Source: JAWPMV01 sp038527215 (lineage in GTDB: Bacteria > Bacteroidota > Bacteroidia > J057). From it: a stretch of 52,532 bases of DNA. Shown piece after piece: positions 16,622 through 25,975 of this stretch. Where the stretch lies: NCBI GenBank assembly GCA_038527215.1, contig JBCBGC010000046.1, positions 1 to 52,532 of the forward strand, written 5' to 3'. Below the pieces are notes generated by a model. It saw only the letters and a program-made list of their open reading frames with translations, did not search any database and had not been told where the DNA came from. The stretch's first letter is position 1, and every line of letters begins with the position of its first letter. The position numbers and the translations under genes are program-made.

Positions 16622-19117
16622 TCAATCGAGTTTATATCGGCCATAGGTTTCATCAGGCTTAGATTTTGGCCACTGGTTATTTTTCCTTTTGACGTCCGCC
16701 ATGCGGTAGGTTGGATCAAGTTTGACGGAAGAAATCTGATCTTTTGGCCAAGGTAAATCCAGCACGTATTCGGGATTCGTCCAGTTCCAATCTGGAAGGA
16801 TTTTCCTCTCTGCCCCCTGGTTCCAGTTTGTTTCTGCAGGCTTCTCTCCCCGCATGATCCGCAGAGGTAAATAAAACAGATGTTTCTCCCCATTTTTTAG
16901 CACGATTTCCAGGTCAATCGGCATAGGCATCCGACCATAGCGGGCCAGGACCAGGCGACTTCCTTCGGCGGATTTTTTGAAAGACTCAATCCCATAGTCA
17001 ATGGTATTGATGGTCCCCACAAAATGCTGAAAGTACCAATCCAACTCCAGGCCAGATTCCTTTTCCATAACCCGCTTGAAATCAGTGGGATTAGGATGCT
17101 TAAATTTCCAGGTGTGGTAATAGCGCTTCATCCCGCGAAGCAAGGCATCCTCGCCAATCACGTATCCCAATTGATGCAAAATGACCTCTCCTTTACTGTA
17201 AGCAGCCGTCCCATAAGCCCGGTTGAGATGATAGTGATCTGAATGCGTGGTCAACGGCTCTTCTTTTTTGTCCAACACCAGGCCCACGTATCGGCGGTAG
17301 GCACTGGAATACGGATTGAATTGCCCTTGTTCAAAAAGCTGATCTGTCACATAATCTTCAGCATAACTGGTGAAGCCTTCATCCATCCAGGGATAGAGAG
17401 ATTCATTGGTACCCAGCACCATCTGATACCAACTGTGAATCGCTTCATGGACCGTTACTCCCACTAAAGATCGTAATGAACGATGGCCCGTAATGAGGGT
17501 CGCCATCGGATATTCCATCCCTCCGTCTCCCCCTTGAATCACGCTATAAGTTCCGTAAGGATAGGGACCAAACCTTTCTTTCATCAGTTGGAAACACCTC
17601 ACGGTATACTCCGGCAGTTTTGCCCATTCCTGGGTTTCCGGTCCTTGCTGATAAAAGAAGTGAACCAGCGGTCCGTCTGGAACCTGGGCCTGTACATGGG
17701 TATAATCCGGGTCAGCCGCCCACACAAAATCATGCACATTTTCGGCCAGGAAGTGCCAGGTCAGTTTGTCTCCCGCAGGCGGGCTTATCTCCGCGCCTTT
17801 TGCCTGATATCCATGGCCTATTTGTTCGGGATTTTGCAAGAAACCGGATGCGGCTACAGTGTAAGAAGAGTCCAGGGTCAAACGGACCTCAAAGTCGCCC
17901 CATACTCCGTGAAATTCTCGTCCTATGTAAGGATTGGCATGCCAGCCTTCGTAATCGTACTCACAAAGTTTTGGGAACCACTGGGCCATAGAATACGCAA
18001 TACCCTCTTTATTATCGCGACCGGAGCGGCGGATTTGTACCGGGACCTGGCTATGAAACGCCATGTCAAAGTTGACCGTCTGCCCCGGCATAATAGCCTG
18101 GTTCAGGTTAACTGAAAGGATACTGCCCTCAACTTCATATTCCACAGCCTCACCATCCATGCTCAAGGCATCGATTTTATGATAGCCGATTTGGTTTTCG
18201 TTGAGGTAAAAAATCCGGTCCCCAATTTTAACGCTGGGGTCATCTATGGTCCGGGAACGTACATCCATCATACTCCCAGGCTGGAAGGCATTAAAAAACA
18301 GGTGATAAAACACCCGCTTAAGGGTATCGGGAGAGTGATTGGTGTAGGCAATTTGCTGCTTTCCGGTAAAGCGATGGGTTTTCACATCAAAGTCGATGTC
18401 CATGCTGTAGGCTACCTGCTGTTGCCAGCGATCCTGTGCTTGAGGAAGTCCGGCCTGCGAAAGAGAAACTTCTGGCCGGGTATACAAGGGAGAACCCGAG
18501 CGATCCTTTTCCAGGTGGTCTTTATACAGGATCCCATTCAGATGATCGATTTCATGTTGGAAAATCACGGCTGTGAAATCCTCCACCATTTCTATCTGAT
18601 GGCTGCCATCGGGCCGATCATACTCAATCAAAATGGCGTAGCCACGGTTTACCTCATCCCGCTCATCAGGAATCGAAAGGCAGCCTTCAGGGCCTTCCTG
18701 CCGCAGCCGGGTATACTGTTTGATGGTGGGGTTAAGGAAACACTCCCAGGGAAAGCCTTCTTTGTCAAAACGCTGGACCCAGATGATACGGCGCAGTAAT
18801 CCCACCTGAGGAGCCGCGATGCCAACGCCCAGAGATTTAGGATCGGTGACGGTGGCATGCAGCCGGTCGATAAAATGGGTTAATACGCTGTCCGCTGGAT
18901 TGGGTTGGACCCGGGCAGAGGGTGTCCGCAACAAAAGAGAATCCTTAAAATTGGTGATCAGGAACAGGCGCATAGGACTGTCTGCCTCACCGGTATAGAT
19001 AAAGGCGCGCTCTTCTTCACTGAGGGAAGGGGGCTGAGGGAGGGTATCCGATTGGGTCCACCCTAAGGTAGAGATGCCTCCCAGGAAAAGGAGGACTAGC
19101 AGTTTCTTCATGTTCAA
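16622..19117 (-). CDS. Exported fusion of peptide deformylase and M1-family aminopeptidase
   Basis: 831 residues in one uninterrupted frame. Residues 1-21 are a signal peptide (KKLLVLLFLGGISTLGWTQ). Residues about 42-205 are a peptide deformylase with all three metal/active-site motifs: GVGIAAPQ (97-104), EGCLS (144-148) and HEIDH (188-192). Residues about 228-705 are a gluzincin aminopeptidase of the M1 type: GGMEYP (532-537), HEAIH (557-561), the third zinc ligand E580 after an 18-residue spacer, and a likely catalytic Tyr at 640. About 125 further residues close the protein. Deformylase normally acts in the cytosol on new proteins; here it would act outside the inner membrane. A plausible role is stepwise degradation of N-formylmethionyl peptides: deformylation, then removal of the N-terminal residue. 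The gene follows lepA by 21 bases. Domain calls are strong; the role is inference. Confidence 0.88.
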   Translation of the reverse strand: MNMKKLLVLLFLGGISTLGWTQSDTLPQPPSLSEEERAFIYTGEADSPMRLFLITNFKDSLLLRTPSARVQPNPADSVLTHFIDRLHATVTDPKSLGVGIAAPQVGLLRRIIWVQRFDKEGFPWECFLNPTIKQYTRLRQEGPEGCLSIPDERDEVNRGYAILIEYDRPDGSHQIEMVEDFTAVIFQHEIDHLNGILYKDHLEKDRSGSPLYTRPEVSLSQAGLPQAQDRWQQQVAYSMDIDFDVKTHRFTGKQQIAYTNHSPDTLKRVFYHLFFNAFQPGSMMDVRSRTIDDPSVKIGDRIFYLNENQIGYHKIDALSMDGEAVEYEVEGSILSVNLNQAIMPGQTVNFDMAFHSQVPVQIRRSGRDNKEGIAYSMAQWFPKLCEYDYEGWHANPYIGREFHGVWGDFEVRLTLDSSYTVAASGFLQNPEQIGHGYQAKGAEISPPAGDKLTWHFLAENVHDFVWAADPDYTHVQAQVPDGPLVHFFYQQGPETQEWAKLPEYTVRCFQLMKERFGPYPYGTYSVIQGGDGGMEYPMATLITGHRSLRSLVGVTVHEAIHSWYQMVLGTNESLYPWMDEGFTSYAEDYVTDQLFEQGQFNPYSSAYRRYVGLVLDKKEEPLTTHSDHYHLNRAYGTAAYSKGEVILHQLGYVIGEDALLRGMKRYYHTWKFKHPNPTDFKRVMEKESGLELDWYFQHFVGTINTIDYGIESFKKSAEGSRLVLARYGRMPMPIDLEIVLKNGEKHLFYLPLRIMRGEKPAETNWNQGAERKILPDWNWTNPEYVLDLPWPKDQISSVKLDPTYRMADVKRKNNQWPKSKPDETYGRYKLD

Positions 19118-19138
19118 GCCTGTTTGGTACAGGAAATA

Positions 19139-20929
19139 TCAGGAATCCAGCTTCAAAACGGCATGGAAGGCGCTTTGGGGTACTTCTACTGAGCCCACCT
19201 GGCGCATCCGTTTCTTACCCGCTTTTTGCTTTTCCAAGAGTTTTCTTTTCCGGGTAATATCTCCACCATAGCATTTGGCGGTTACATCCTTTCGCATGGC
19301 CTTGACTGTCTCACGAGCAATCACCTTGGTACCAATGGCAGCCTGGATAGCCACCTCATATTGCTGTCGAGGAATCAGTTCTTTGAGCTTGCGACAGATG
19401 GCTTTCCCAAATTCAAAGGCTTTATCCCGGTGAATCAGAGAACTAAGGGCATCTACCTGGTCACCATTGAGGAGAATATCCATTTTGACCAGTTTGGAAG
19501 CCTGGAAGCCCGTGATTTCATAATCAAAAGAGGCATAGCCCCGGGAGATGGTTTTGAGCCGGTCAAAGAAGTCGAATACGACCTCTGCAAGAGGCAGTTC
19601 AAAACTCAGTTCCACCCGGTCGGTGGTCAGGTACACCTGATTGATGAAGCGGCCTCGCTTATCAATACACAGCTCCATGATCCGACCAATAAAATCCGCC
19701 TTGGTGATGATTTGAGCACGGATAAAAGGCTCCTGTAATTCTTTGATGGTGGTAGCCCGCGGTAGATCAGAAGGGCTGTTGATATTCACCACTGTCTCGT
19801 CGGTCAGCACCGCTTTAAAGCCTACGTTGGGCACCGTAGTAATGACGGACATGTCGAATTCCCGCTCCAGTCGCTCCTGAATGATCTCCATGTGGAGCAT
19901 GCCCAGGAAGCCCGCCCGGAAACCATAGCCCAGGGCGGCAGAGGTTTCTGGCTGATAGATCAGCGAAGCGTCGTTGAGTTTCAGTTTTTCAAGAGAATCC
20001 CGCAGTTCTTCAAAGTCATCCGTATCGACCGGATAAATCCCGGCAAAGACCATGGGTTTTACTTCCTGGAAACCCGTAACGGCTTCCTCGGCAGGTCTTT
20101 CCTTCAAGGTGATGGTGTCCCCCACTTTTACTTCGGCCAGGTTTTTGATCCCGGCCACCATATAGCCTACACTGCCGGTTTCGATGGTTTTCAGCGGCTG
20201 CTGCTGCAACTGCAAAATACCGACCTCATCTACTTCGTATTCAGCCTCGGTAGACATGAACTTGATGCGGTCTTTTTTATTGATTTTCCCATCAAATACC
20301 CGGAAATACACAATGGTTCCCCGGTAGGGATTAAAGACGGAGTCAAATACCAGGGCCTTAAGCGGGGCTTCAGGATTGCCTTGGGGCGCAGGGATGACCT
20401 CGACAATTTTATCCAGAATATCCCTGATGCCAATGCCGGTTTTCGCGCTAGCCAGTACGATCTCCTCCCGGTCACAGCCAATCAGGTCGATGATTTCATC
20501 GCTGACTTCTTCCACCTGGGCGGAGGGAAGGTCAATTTTGTTCAGCACCGGAATGATCTCCAGATCATGTTCCAGGGCGAGGTAGAGGTTAGAGATGGTC
20601 TGGGCCTCAATGCCCTGAGCGGCATCTACCACCAATAAGGCCCCTTCACAAGAGGAAATGGCGCGTGATACCTCATAAGAAAAGTCTACGTGTCCCGGTG
20701 TATCAATCAAATTGAGGGTGTATTGCTCGCCCTCTTTTTCATAGAACATCTGGATCGCGTGGGATTTAATGGTGATCCCTTTTTCGCGCTCCAAATCCAT
20801 GCTATCCAGTACCTGGTCTTTCATCTGTCGCTCTCCCAGGGTAGAAGTTTCCTCCAGCATACGGTCAGCCAGGGTACTTTTCCCATGGTCAATATGAGCA
20901 ATGATGCAAAAGTTTCGGATGTGTTTCAT
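19139..20929 (-). CDS. lepA: Elongation factor 4 (LepA)
   Basis: 596 residues, the normal length for this ribosome-associated GTPase, which back-translocates or remodels stalled ribosomes. GTPase motifs are visible: G1 'AHIDHGKST' near the N-terminus, 'EREKGITIKS' (switch I), 'DTPGHVDFSYEVSR' (G3) and 'NKIDLPSA' (G4). The C-terminus has the LepA-specific stretch 'CYGGDITRKRKLLEKQKAGK', which distinguishes it from EF-G. The gene heads a two-gene unit with the exported deformylase/aminopeptidase. In many bacteria lepA is followed by the signal peptidase gene lepB; that is not the case here. A TAATTTTG -7 box lies 34-41 bases upstream of the ATG. Confidence 0.97.
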   Translation of the reverse strand: MKHIRNFCIIAHIDHGKSTLADRMLEETSTLGERQMKDQVLDSMDLEREKGITIKSHAIQMFYEKEGEQYTLNLIDTPGHVDFSYEVSRAISSCEGALLVVDAAQGIEAQTISNLYLALEHDLEIIPVLNKIDLPSAQVEEVSDEIIDLIGCDREEIVLASAKTGIGIRDILDKIVEVIPAPQGNPEAPLKALVFDSVFNPYRGTIVYFRVFDGKINKKDRIKFMSTEAEYEVDEVGILQLQQQPLKTIETGSVGYMVAGIKNLAEVKVGDTITLKERPAEEAVTGFQEVKPMVFAGIYPVDTDDFEELRDSLEKLKLNDASLIYQPETSAALGYGFRAGFLGMLHMEIIQERLEREFDMSVITTVPNVGFKAVLTDETVVNINSPSDLPRATTIKELQEPFIRAQIITKADFIGRIMELCIDKRGRFINQVYLTTDRVELSFELPLAEVVFDFFDRLKTISRGYASFDYEITGFQASKLVKMDILLNGDQVDALSSLIHRDKAFEFGKAICRKLKELIPRQQYEVAIQAAIGTKVIARETVKAMRKDVTAKCYGGDITRKRKLLEKQKAGKKRMRQVGSVEVPQSAFHAVLKLDS

Positions 20930-20962
20930 TTCCCCGCCTTATTCGCTTCGTTTTTAGCCCTG

Positions 20963-20970
20963 CAAAATTA
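20963..20970 (-). promoter_or_regulatory. lepA: Probable -7 element of lepA
   Basis: TAATTTTG on the minus strand, a perfect match to TAnnTTTG, about 35 bases before the lepA ATG. I found no good TTTG at the 19-base spacing, so only the -7 box is supported. Confidence 0.4.
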
Positions 20971-21091
20971 CAAAAAAACCCGATGTAATGGACAAGAAAT
21001 CCCAAGGCATGAGAGATAAAGGAAAAAGCAAGCGCAAAATGGCTTTTCTGAAACCGGAGGGCTATTTTAAATGGACCTAACCTAATTCCTC

Positions 21092-21874
21092 ATGAGATAT
21101 ATTACCTTCTTCTTTTCCCTGATTACTTTGGCCACTATGTTTCCTTCCCAAGCCCAGGTGTATGACTTGTTTAAGGCGGAAGTCCATAAACAAGGTTCGG
21201 ACAAGTTAAACTACCGTTTTCTGGCTCCGGAGAAAGTAGAGGCAGACCAAACCTATCCTTTGTTGATTTTTTTGCATGGGGCGGGTGAACGTGGCAAAGA
21301 TAACCGTCGCCAACTGGTCCACGTCATGCCCCAATTCACCACCGTAGCCAGACGCCAACAATATCCTTGTTATATCATCGCTCCCCAGTGTCCCGAAAAA
21401 GTAGGTTGGGGCGATGGAGAATGGCACGGCGCACGTGACGGAGGCTATACGGTCGCCGATGAGCCTTCCATCCGTCAGCAAATGATCATGGCTGTAGTGA
21501 AGGAAAAAATGAAGGAGTTTCCGATTGACGAAAGCCGCATATATGTAGCCGGCTTGTCCATGGGTGGGGCGGGTACCTGGAGTATGATGGCGCACTACCC
21601 GGATGTCTTCGCTGCTGCCGTACCGATCTGTGGGGCTGGAGATGTAGAAACCGCCAGCAAAATCAAGGATATTCCGACCTGGATTTTTCATGGTACCGAT
21701 GATATCGTGGTACCTGCTACCTTTTCGGTGGCGATGCAGGCTGCGCTGCAAGCTGTAGGCGGCACGCCCATCTTGACCCTATTTGAAACGGTCAATCACG
21801 ACAGTTGGGTCAATGCTTTTGATGAAAACCCTTTCGTCTATGATTGGCTTTTTTCTCAGAAAAAATCAGATTAA
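21092..21874 (+). CDS. Secreted alpha/beta-hydrolase (esterase, prolyl-oligopeptidase-like)
   Basis: 260 residues with a signal peptide (1-22, cleavage after SQAQ). The alpha/beta-hydrolase fold is shown by 'PLLIFLHGAGERG' (oxyanion region, 57-68), the nucleophile elbow GLSMGG with Ser156, the acid 'HGTDDIVVP' (Asp203 or Asp204) and the catalytic His236 in 'VNHDSW'. This arrangement is typical of exported carboxylesterases of the phospholipase/carboxylesterase and feruloyl- or PHB-depolymerase-like groups. The likely reaction is ester hydrolysis in the periplasm or outside the cell; the substrate is not evident. It is a single-gene unit ending in a terminator shared with the converging kelch gene, and it is divergent from lepA. 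Confidence 0.82.
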   Translation: MRYITFFFSLITLATMFPSQAQVYDLFKAEVHKQGSDKLNYRFLAPEKVEADQTYPLLIFLHGAGERGKDNRRQLVHVMPQFTTVARRQQYPCYIIAPQCPEKVGWGDGEWHGARDGGYTVADEPSIRQQMIMAVVKEKMKEFPIDESRIYVAGLSMGGAGTWSMMAHYPDVFAAAVPICGAGDVETASKIKDIPTWIFHGTDDIVVPATFSVAMQAALQAVGGTPILTLFETVNHDSWVNAFDENPFVYDWLFSQKKSD

Positions 21875-21878
21875 ACAA

Positions 21879-21906
21879 AAAAGGTCAGGCTAACACCTGA
21901 CCTTTT
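21879..21906. terminator. Bidirectional intrinsic terminator
   Basis: AAAAGGTCAGG (21879-21889) pairs perfectly with CCTGACCTTTT (21896-21906) around a six-base loop. A and T runs at both ends let it serve the esterase gene and the converging kelch gene. Confidence 0.9.
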
Positions 21907-21932
21907 CATACTTGCCCCAATGCTTGCCCTTA

Positions 21933-23300
21933 TTACTTGCGCAAAGTGATAGGGTGCACGTAGTGCCCTTTCTGGGTTTGAATCATCAGATGATAAAAAC
22001 CCGCACTTAGATGCCCTAGTTCAATCTCCTGATAGGGAGAAGCAAGCATTCCCTGATAAACCGTTTTTCCGAGAGCGTCTACTACGGTCACCCGCTGATC
22101 AGCGGCATGGGGCCAGCTAATCCGAAGAAGGCCCGTGGTTGGATTTGGATAGACTCGAATGCCGGTTAGGTCCACTCTTTCCAACTTAGAGGCTACCGCC
22201 GGGGTCAGTTCTTCTAGTCCATCGAGGGGAACGGGGAGTCCCCCTGCAGTGGCAGATCCTCCCCCAAGGATGATCCGATTCCCGTTGGACAAGGCATCTG
22301 CCCGATGATGGAGGTAGATAGAAAGCAGGGATGAATCAAACGTCTGGGTGGCAAGATCAAAGACTTCGACCACATCGGCTGTTCCTCCATTAGCAAAAGG
22401 GACATCATCACTCCCTCCGCCTATATAAATTTTCCCTTCTTGAACAGCTACCCAGGGATCAAATCGGAAGGCTGAGAGGGTAGGCAAGGAAAAATAAGTA
22501 TCATTTTTAATATCGTAGCCCTGCACCACATTTGATGGGAAAAAGGATACTGGGTCCAGCCCCCCAAAAAGATATAACGTATCCCTTACCACAATCTGGC
22601 CTGCCCGCACTAAGGGAATGGGTAATTCTACCGATGACAACGTCCACGTCCCTGTGGCCAATTCAAGTTTGTGAAATTGAGCTTTCCCCCCCAAAAAGAA
22701 ACTGTCTTCCTGCATCGCATAATAAAAGCCGTCGTGAACGAAGCGATTTGTGTAAGGGAGATAAAGTAAATTCGGGGGAAGCGGGTAAGCAAAAGCTGCA
22801 CCGGTAGTTAACAGGGTTCCGAACAACAAGGAATCACCTTCTAGTAACAATAAACTATCCACCTGTGCAACAAAACCGGCTAGTCCAAAGGCGGAGGGCA
22901 AAAAACCCAAGGTATCAAATTGCCCGTTTGTTTCGTCCAGGCAGGAAATCAATGGGGAATAACCGTTTTCGGTGAAGCCGCCGATCAGACAAGGCGAGCC
23001 AAAAAAATCAAACATGTCGCCAAAGGTATATTCGAAAGGCATGGCAAAGGTGTTTAGCTGGCCAATGTTTGCGTCGTACACATCCATGGTAGCGGAGCCA
23101 AAGCCTTGGGAGAAGGTGACCGAATCCCATCCTCCTGCGAAGTAGAACTTATCATTTAGTTCCAAAACGGCGGGGGACCATCGGGGACTGGAGAGGATCC
23201 CCAGGTCTGAGAAATGAGCCTGTTGGGCCAGTACTGTTTGCAGGCTTCCTAGCCAAGCCAGCATGCAGGTTAACGAAAAGTAAGTAACGTACTTTTTCAT
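21933..23300 (-). CDS. Secreted kelch-like propeller protein with T9SS tail (copy 1)
   Basis: 455 residues with a signal peptide (1-25, ending LAQQ). The body shows repeated kelch-type signatures of about 45-50 residues: 'FYFAGGWDSV', 'LYLFGGLDPVSFFPSN', 'IYIGGGSDDV' and 'IILGGGSATAGG', in which paired glycines follow a hydrophobic strand. This indicates a beta propeller, usually a binding scaffold. Residues about 385-455 ('IRVYPNPTTGLLRISW' to 'ITLRK') form a T9SS C-terminal domain, so the protein should reach the cell surface. It is a close relative of the gene upstream on the same strand, with 216 bases between them. No catalytic motif is recognised and the ligand is unknown. Confidence 0.8.
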   Translation of the reverse strand: MKKYVTYFSLTCMLAWLGSLQTVLAQQAHFSDLGILSSPRWSPAVLELNDKFYFAGGWDSVTFSQGFGSATMDVYDANIGQLNTFAMPFEYTFGDMFDFFGSPCLIGGFTENGYSPLISCLDETNGQFDTLGFLPSAFGLAGFVAQVDSLLLLEGDSLLFGTLLTTGAAFAYPLPPNLLYLPYTNRFVHDGFYYAMQEDSFFLGGKAQFHKLELATGTWTLSSVELPIPLVRAGQIVVRDTLYLFGGLDPVSFFPSNVVQGYDIKNDTYFSLPTLSAFRFDPWVAVQEGKIYIGGGSDDVPFANGGTADVVEVFDLATQTFDSSLLSIYLHHRADALSNGNRIILGGGSATAGGLPVPLDGLEELTPAVASKLERVDLTGIRVYPNPTTGLLRISWPHAADQRVTVVDALGKTVYQGMLASPYQEIELGHLSAGFYHLMIQTQKGHYVHPITLRK

Positions 23301-23516
23301 CTTAACTTAAAAATTAACGTGAATAGAGGACCAGAAAAACCGTAAAGGTCTTTCTGCGCTTAGAGCTTGATCAGGCCATGATTCACCTTAGCTAGCAGGA
23401 TTAATGGGGCAGGGTATGCTGAGTATTACCAGAAGCAGGGAAGCATAAATGAAATGACAAAAAGAAGGACAAGCTGCGCCTGCCCCTCTTCTCATCATTC
23501 TATATCTATTTGTTGA

Positions 23517-24899
23517 CTATTTCTTAATGGAAATTTTGTGGTAATACCTTCCTTTTTCCGTATCAATGCTCAGCCAGTAGAATCCGGAAGAAAGCTTACT
23601 TAAGTCCACTTCCTGGAAGGAAGAAAGGAGTCGATCTTGCCATACTTTCCTTCCGTTTTGGTCAAAAAGGATCATTTGCTGATTGGCAGCGCGTGGCCAT
23701 TCTATTTGGATCAAGCCAGAACTGGGATTTGGATATAGCTTCAAATCTGGAAGAGCCAACACCTCAATGGTAGAAGCAGGACCATTTAGCACCAGTTCCT
23801 CTAAGCCATCAAGCGGGACTCCTGGGCCAATCGCGAAGTTTCCAGCTCCTCCCAACACGAGGCGCTCCTCATTATATAAAGGAGTAATAGCATCGTGCAG
23901 ATGATGCGTAAGCATACTAGGATCGTAACTTTTGCTGGCGATATCGAACACCTGAATGGTATTGCCAAACCCTCCAAGAGAATCTATCACCTGATCAAAT
24001 CCCCCTCCAAGGTAAATTTTTCCACCCAGCGGGGCCGCCCAGTTACCAAAACCTTGAAATAAGGGTAAGTTCGGTAAAGAAAAGAATTGGTTGGAGGCCA
24101 AATCATATCCTGTGGCAGCATTAAATATAAAGCCACTACTAGGATCAAGCCCACCGAACAGATAAAGGGTATCCGAAACCAATGCTATGCCCATCGAGAA
24201 AAGTTGATCCGGGGTATTATTGGAAACTTGCCAGGTTTTCGCAGCTAAATCCAATACATAAATTTTGATATTCATCCCTGTCGTATCATCGCTGAGAATG
24301 ATATAATTACCATCTTGTACCACTTCCTGTTGAAAAACTAAGTTAGCCCCAAATTCTATAGGCCTGGGAAAAGCCTGGATGTTGTTTGTATCAATCATAC
24401 TTGAATCTAGTATCCAACTATACACAGAATCTTCAATGATGATTATCTCATTTCCCAGTTGGGCTATCCGGTTTACATCAGGAATCCGCTGCGGCAGGGT
24501 GGTCAAAAGGTTAAATTGCTCAGTCTGCAGGTCGAAGCACCATATGTCTCGAATTCTATTACCATTCTGGTCCAATCCTCCTGTCAGGCAAGCCTGGTCA
24601 TTGTAAACAAACATTCTTCCAAAATCATTGGCCAACGGCATAGGATAAGTCTTTAACTGACCTGAGTTGGCATCATAGACATCCATGGTCCCGGAAAAAC
24701 GTGCCGTGACAGCATCAATTACAGAATCAATCCCTCCGGCAAAGTAGAAGTAATTGTTGTGTTCCAGGGTAGCATGAAGCCATCTTGGGCTGGAAAGGGT
24801 ACCCAGGTTGGTGAACTGAGGTTGCTGGGCAAATGCCTGGAAAGTACTAAGCCCAATCAGCATGAGCGTGAATAAGTAAAACGTAAATCGTCGTTGCAT
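23517..24899 (-). CDS. Secreted kelch-like propeller protein with T9SS tail (copy 2)
   Basis: 460 residues. The layout matches the downstream copy: signal peptide (1-24, 'AFAQQ'), kelch-type blades ('FYFAGGIDSV', 'LYLFGGLDPSSGFIFN', 'IYLGGGFDQV', 'LVLGGAGNF') and a T9SS domain from about residue 388 ('LKLYPNPSSGLIQIEW' to 'ISIKK'). Shared phrases such as 'SGTMDVYDANSGQL' versus 'SATMDVYDANIGQL' and 'VPLDGLEEL' in both proteins show a tandem gene duplication. The two copies differ throughout, so the duplication is not very recent. No terminator or promoter was found in the 216 bases between them, so joint transcription is possible. The function is probably surface binding. Confidence 0.8.
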   Translation of the reverse strand: MQRRFTFYLFTLMLIGLSTFQAFAQQPQFTNLGTLSSPRWLHATLEHNNYFYFAGGIDSVIDAVTARFSGTMDVYDANSGQLKTYPMPLANDFGRMFVYNDQACLTGGLDQNGNRIRDIWCFDLQTEQFNLLTTLPQRIPDVNRIAQLGNEIIIIEDSVYSWILDSSMIDTNNIQAFPRPIEFGANLVFQQEVVQDGNYIILSDDTTGMNIKIYVLDLAAKTWQVSNNTPDQLFSMGIALVSDTLYLFGGLDPSSGFIFNAATGYDLASNQFFSLPNLPLFQGFGNWAAPLGGKIYLGGGFDQVIDSLGGFGNTIQVFDIASKSYDPSMLTHHLHDAITPLYNEERLVLGGAGNFAIGPGVPLDGLEELVLNGPASTIEVLALPDLKLYPNPSSGLIQIEWPRAANQQMILFDQNGRKVWQDRLLSSFQEVDLSKLSSGFYWLSIDTEKGRYYHKISIKK

Positions 24900-25450
24900 T
24901 TCAATAAAAACTAAAAGTGAAGGTTAAGATCAGATAGGGCACAACAGTCCCAGAGCCCTGGGGCTTCTGATCGTGAAAACATGCTCCTTGACTAGCAGAG
25001 TCAATGGAACCATGATTCCCCATTTCTGAAGAACCAGGCAAGATGTTAAGCGGGACCAGTAAAAGAAGATAGGGTGCGGTGAAAACCCTCACGGGTTTTC
25101 TTGTGCTTTAGGAACTACACAGAAATAGGATCAAGTGTAGAATTTGTAGGTATTGATTTTCATCACTTTTCCAATTCTTTAGGTCTTATCACAAAAATAC
25201 ACCAACAACACATTCCATCATATCAAATTTCCAATATGCAATTTTCATTTACCCATAATTATAGGGAGGTTTCCCTAAAGGCATGAGGAATGCTCTATGG
25301 GAAGAAAAAGAAGTCCTCCAGGCAAGGCTTGAGATACAAAAAAGCCCTATTATTCAGGGCAGAGATTGCCAAAATAGGAAGGCATCAACCCCAGCATGTA
25401 AAGAATGCTAATTTTGTTCCTTAACTTACTGCTACCGCTACCCCAGATTC
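24900..25450. other. 551-base gene-free stretch between divergent genes
   Basis: AT-rich, with no convincing coding region. It contains three perfect small inverted repeats: GAAAACCC/GGGTTTTC at 25081-25100 (loop TCAC), TAGGGA/TCCCTA at 25262-25277, and GCCCT/AGGGC at 25344-25360. Near the right edge a TAATTTTG box fits a -7 element for the next gene. No T-run follows the hairpins, so they are not obvious terminators. Confidence 0.5.
25409..25416 (+). promoter_or_regulatory. Probable -7 element of the DUF6265-like gene
   Basis: TAATTTTG matches TAnnTTTG exactly and lies 34 bases before the ATG at 25451. The expected TTTG 19 bases upstream is not seen. Confidence 0.35.
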
Positions 25451-25975
25451 ATGAAGCAGATTAACCACGCCCTTCCCTTCCTCCCATGTCTGATGCTACT
25501 GTTGCTCTGTAGCCAATGCATAGGCCAGTCCTCCAGAAAAACCCTGGATTTACCAGAGGGGGAGAGTTCTCCTCCAGCGACCATAGAAGAAGTAGCGTGG
25601 ATTTCCGGATACTGGAAAGGGGAAGAGGGAGAAACGGAGGAAATATGGGCTCCACCTTCTGGTCATTCCATGATGGGTTCTTTCAAGCAAATCAAGGATG
25701 GAGAGGTGTCTTTTTATGAGTTGTGTACCATCACAGAGGAAGAGGGAAGTCTGATGCTACGGATTAAACATTTTTCTGGAAAATTAATCGGCTGGGAAGA
25801 AAAGGAAGATCGTGAGGAATTTGCCCTGGTGAAACTCGCAGAGAAGCAGGCCTTCTTCAATGGATTTACCTTTGAACTGGTCAATCAGGATGAACTACAT
25901 CTTCATGTCGTAGTCAATACCACCGAGGAGGGTCCTCAGGAAGCCAGTTTTGTTTACAAAAGAGCTCGCTTATAG
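25451..25975 (+). CDS. Exported DUF6265-like protein
   Basis: 174 residues with a signal peptide (about 1-25, 'LMLLLLCSQCIGQ'). The 'WISGYWKGEEG', 'EEIWAPPSGHSMMGSF' and 'FYELCTITEE' stretches, followed by beta strands through 'KQAFFNGF', resemble the DUF6265 family as I remember it. These are small lipocalin-like beta-barrel proteins of unknown function found in many Bacteroidota. No catalytic residues are known for the family. The 3' end overlaps the converging BtuF-like gene by six bases, leaving no room for a separate terminator. The family assignment is likely; nothing more specific can be said. Confidence 0.7.
   Translation: MKQINHALPFLPCLMLLLLCSQCIGQSSRKTLDLPEGESSPPATIEEVAWISGYWKGEEGETEEIWAPPSGHSMMGSFKQIKDGEVSFYELCTITEEEGSLMLRIKHFSGKLIGWEEKEDREEFALVKLAEKQAFFNGFTFELVNQDELHLHVVVNTTEEGPQEASFVYKRARL

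Noticed and set aside
17483..18115. 210-codon plus-strand frame inside the deformylase/aminopeptidase gene
   Set aside because: The opposite strand carries intact catalytic motifs of two enzyme families; this frame shows none.
19892..20638. 248-codon plus-strand frame inside lepA
   Set aside because: lepA is one of the most conserved genes and fully accounts for this sequence.
25101..25286. 61-codon plus-strand frame in the 551-base gap
   Set aside because: No start signal or recognisable sequence; it lies in AT-rich DNA with inverted repeats.
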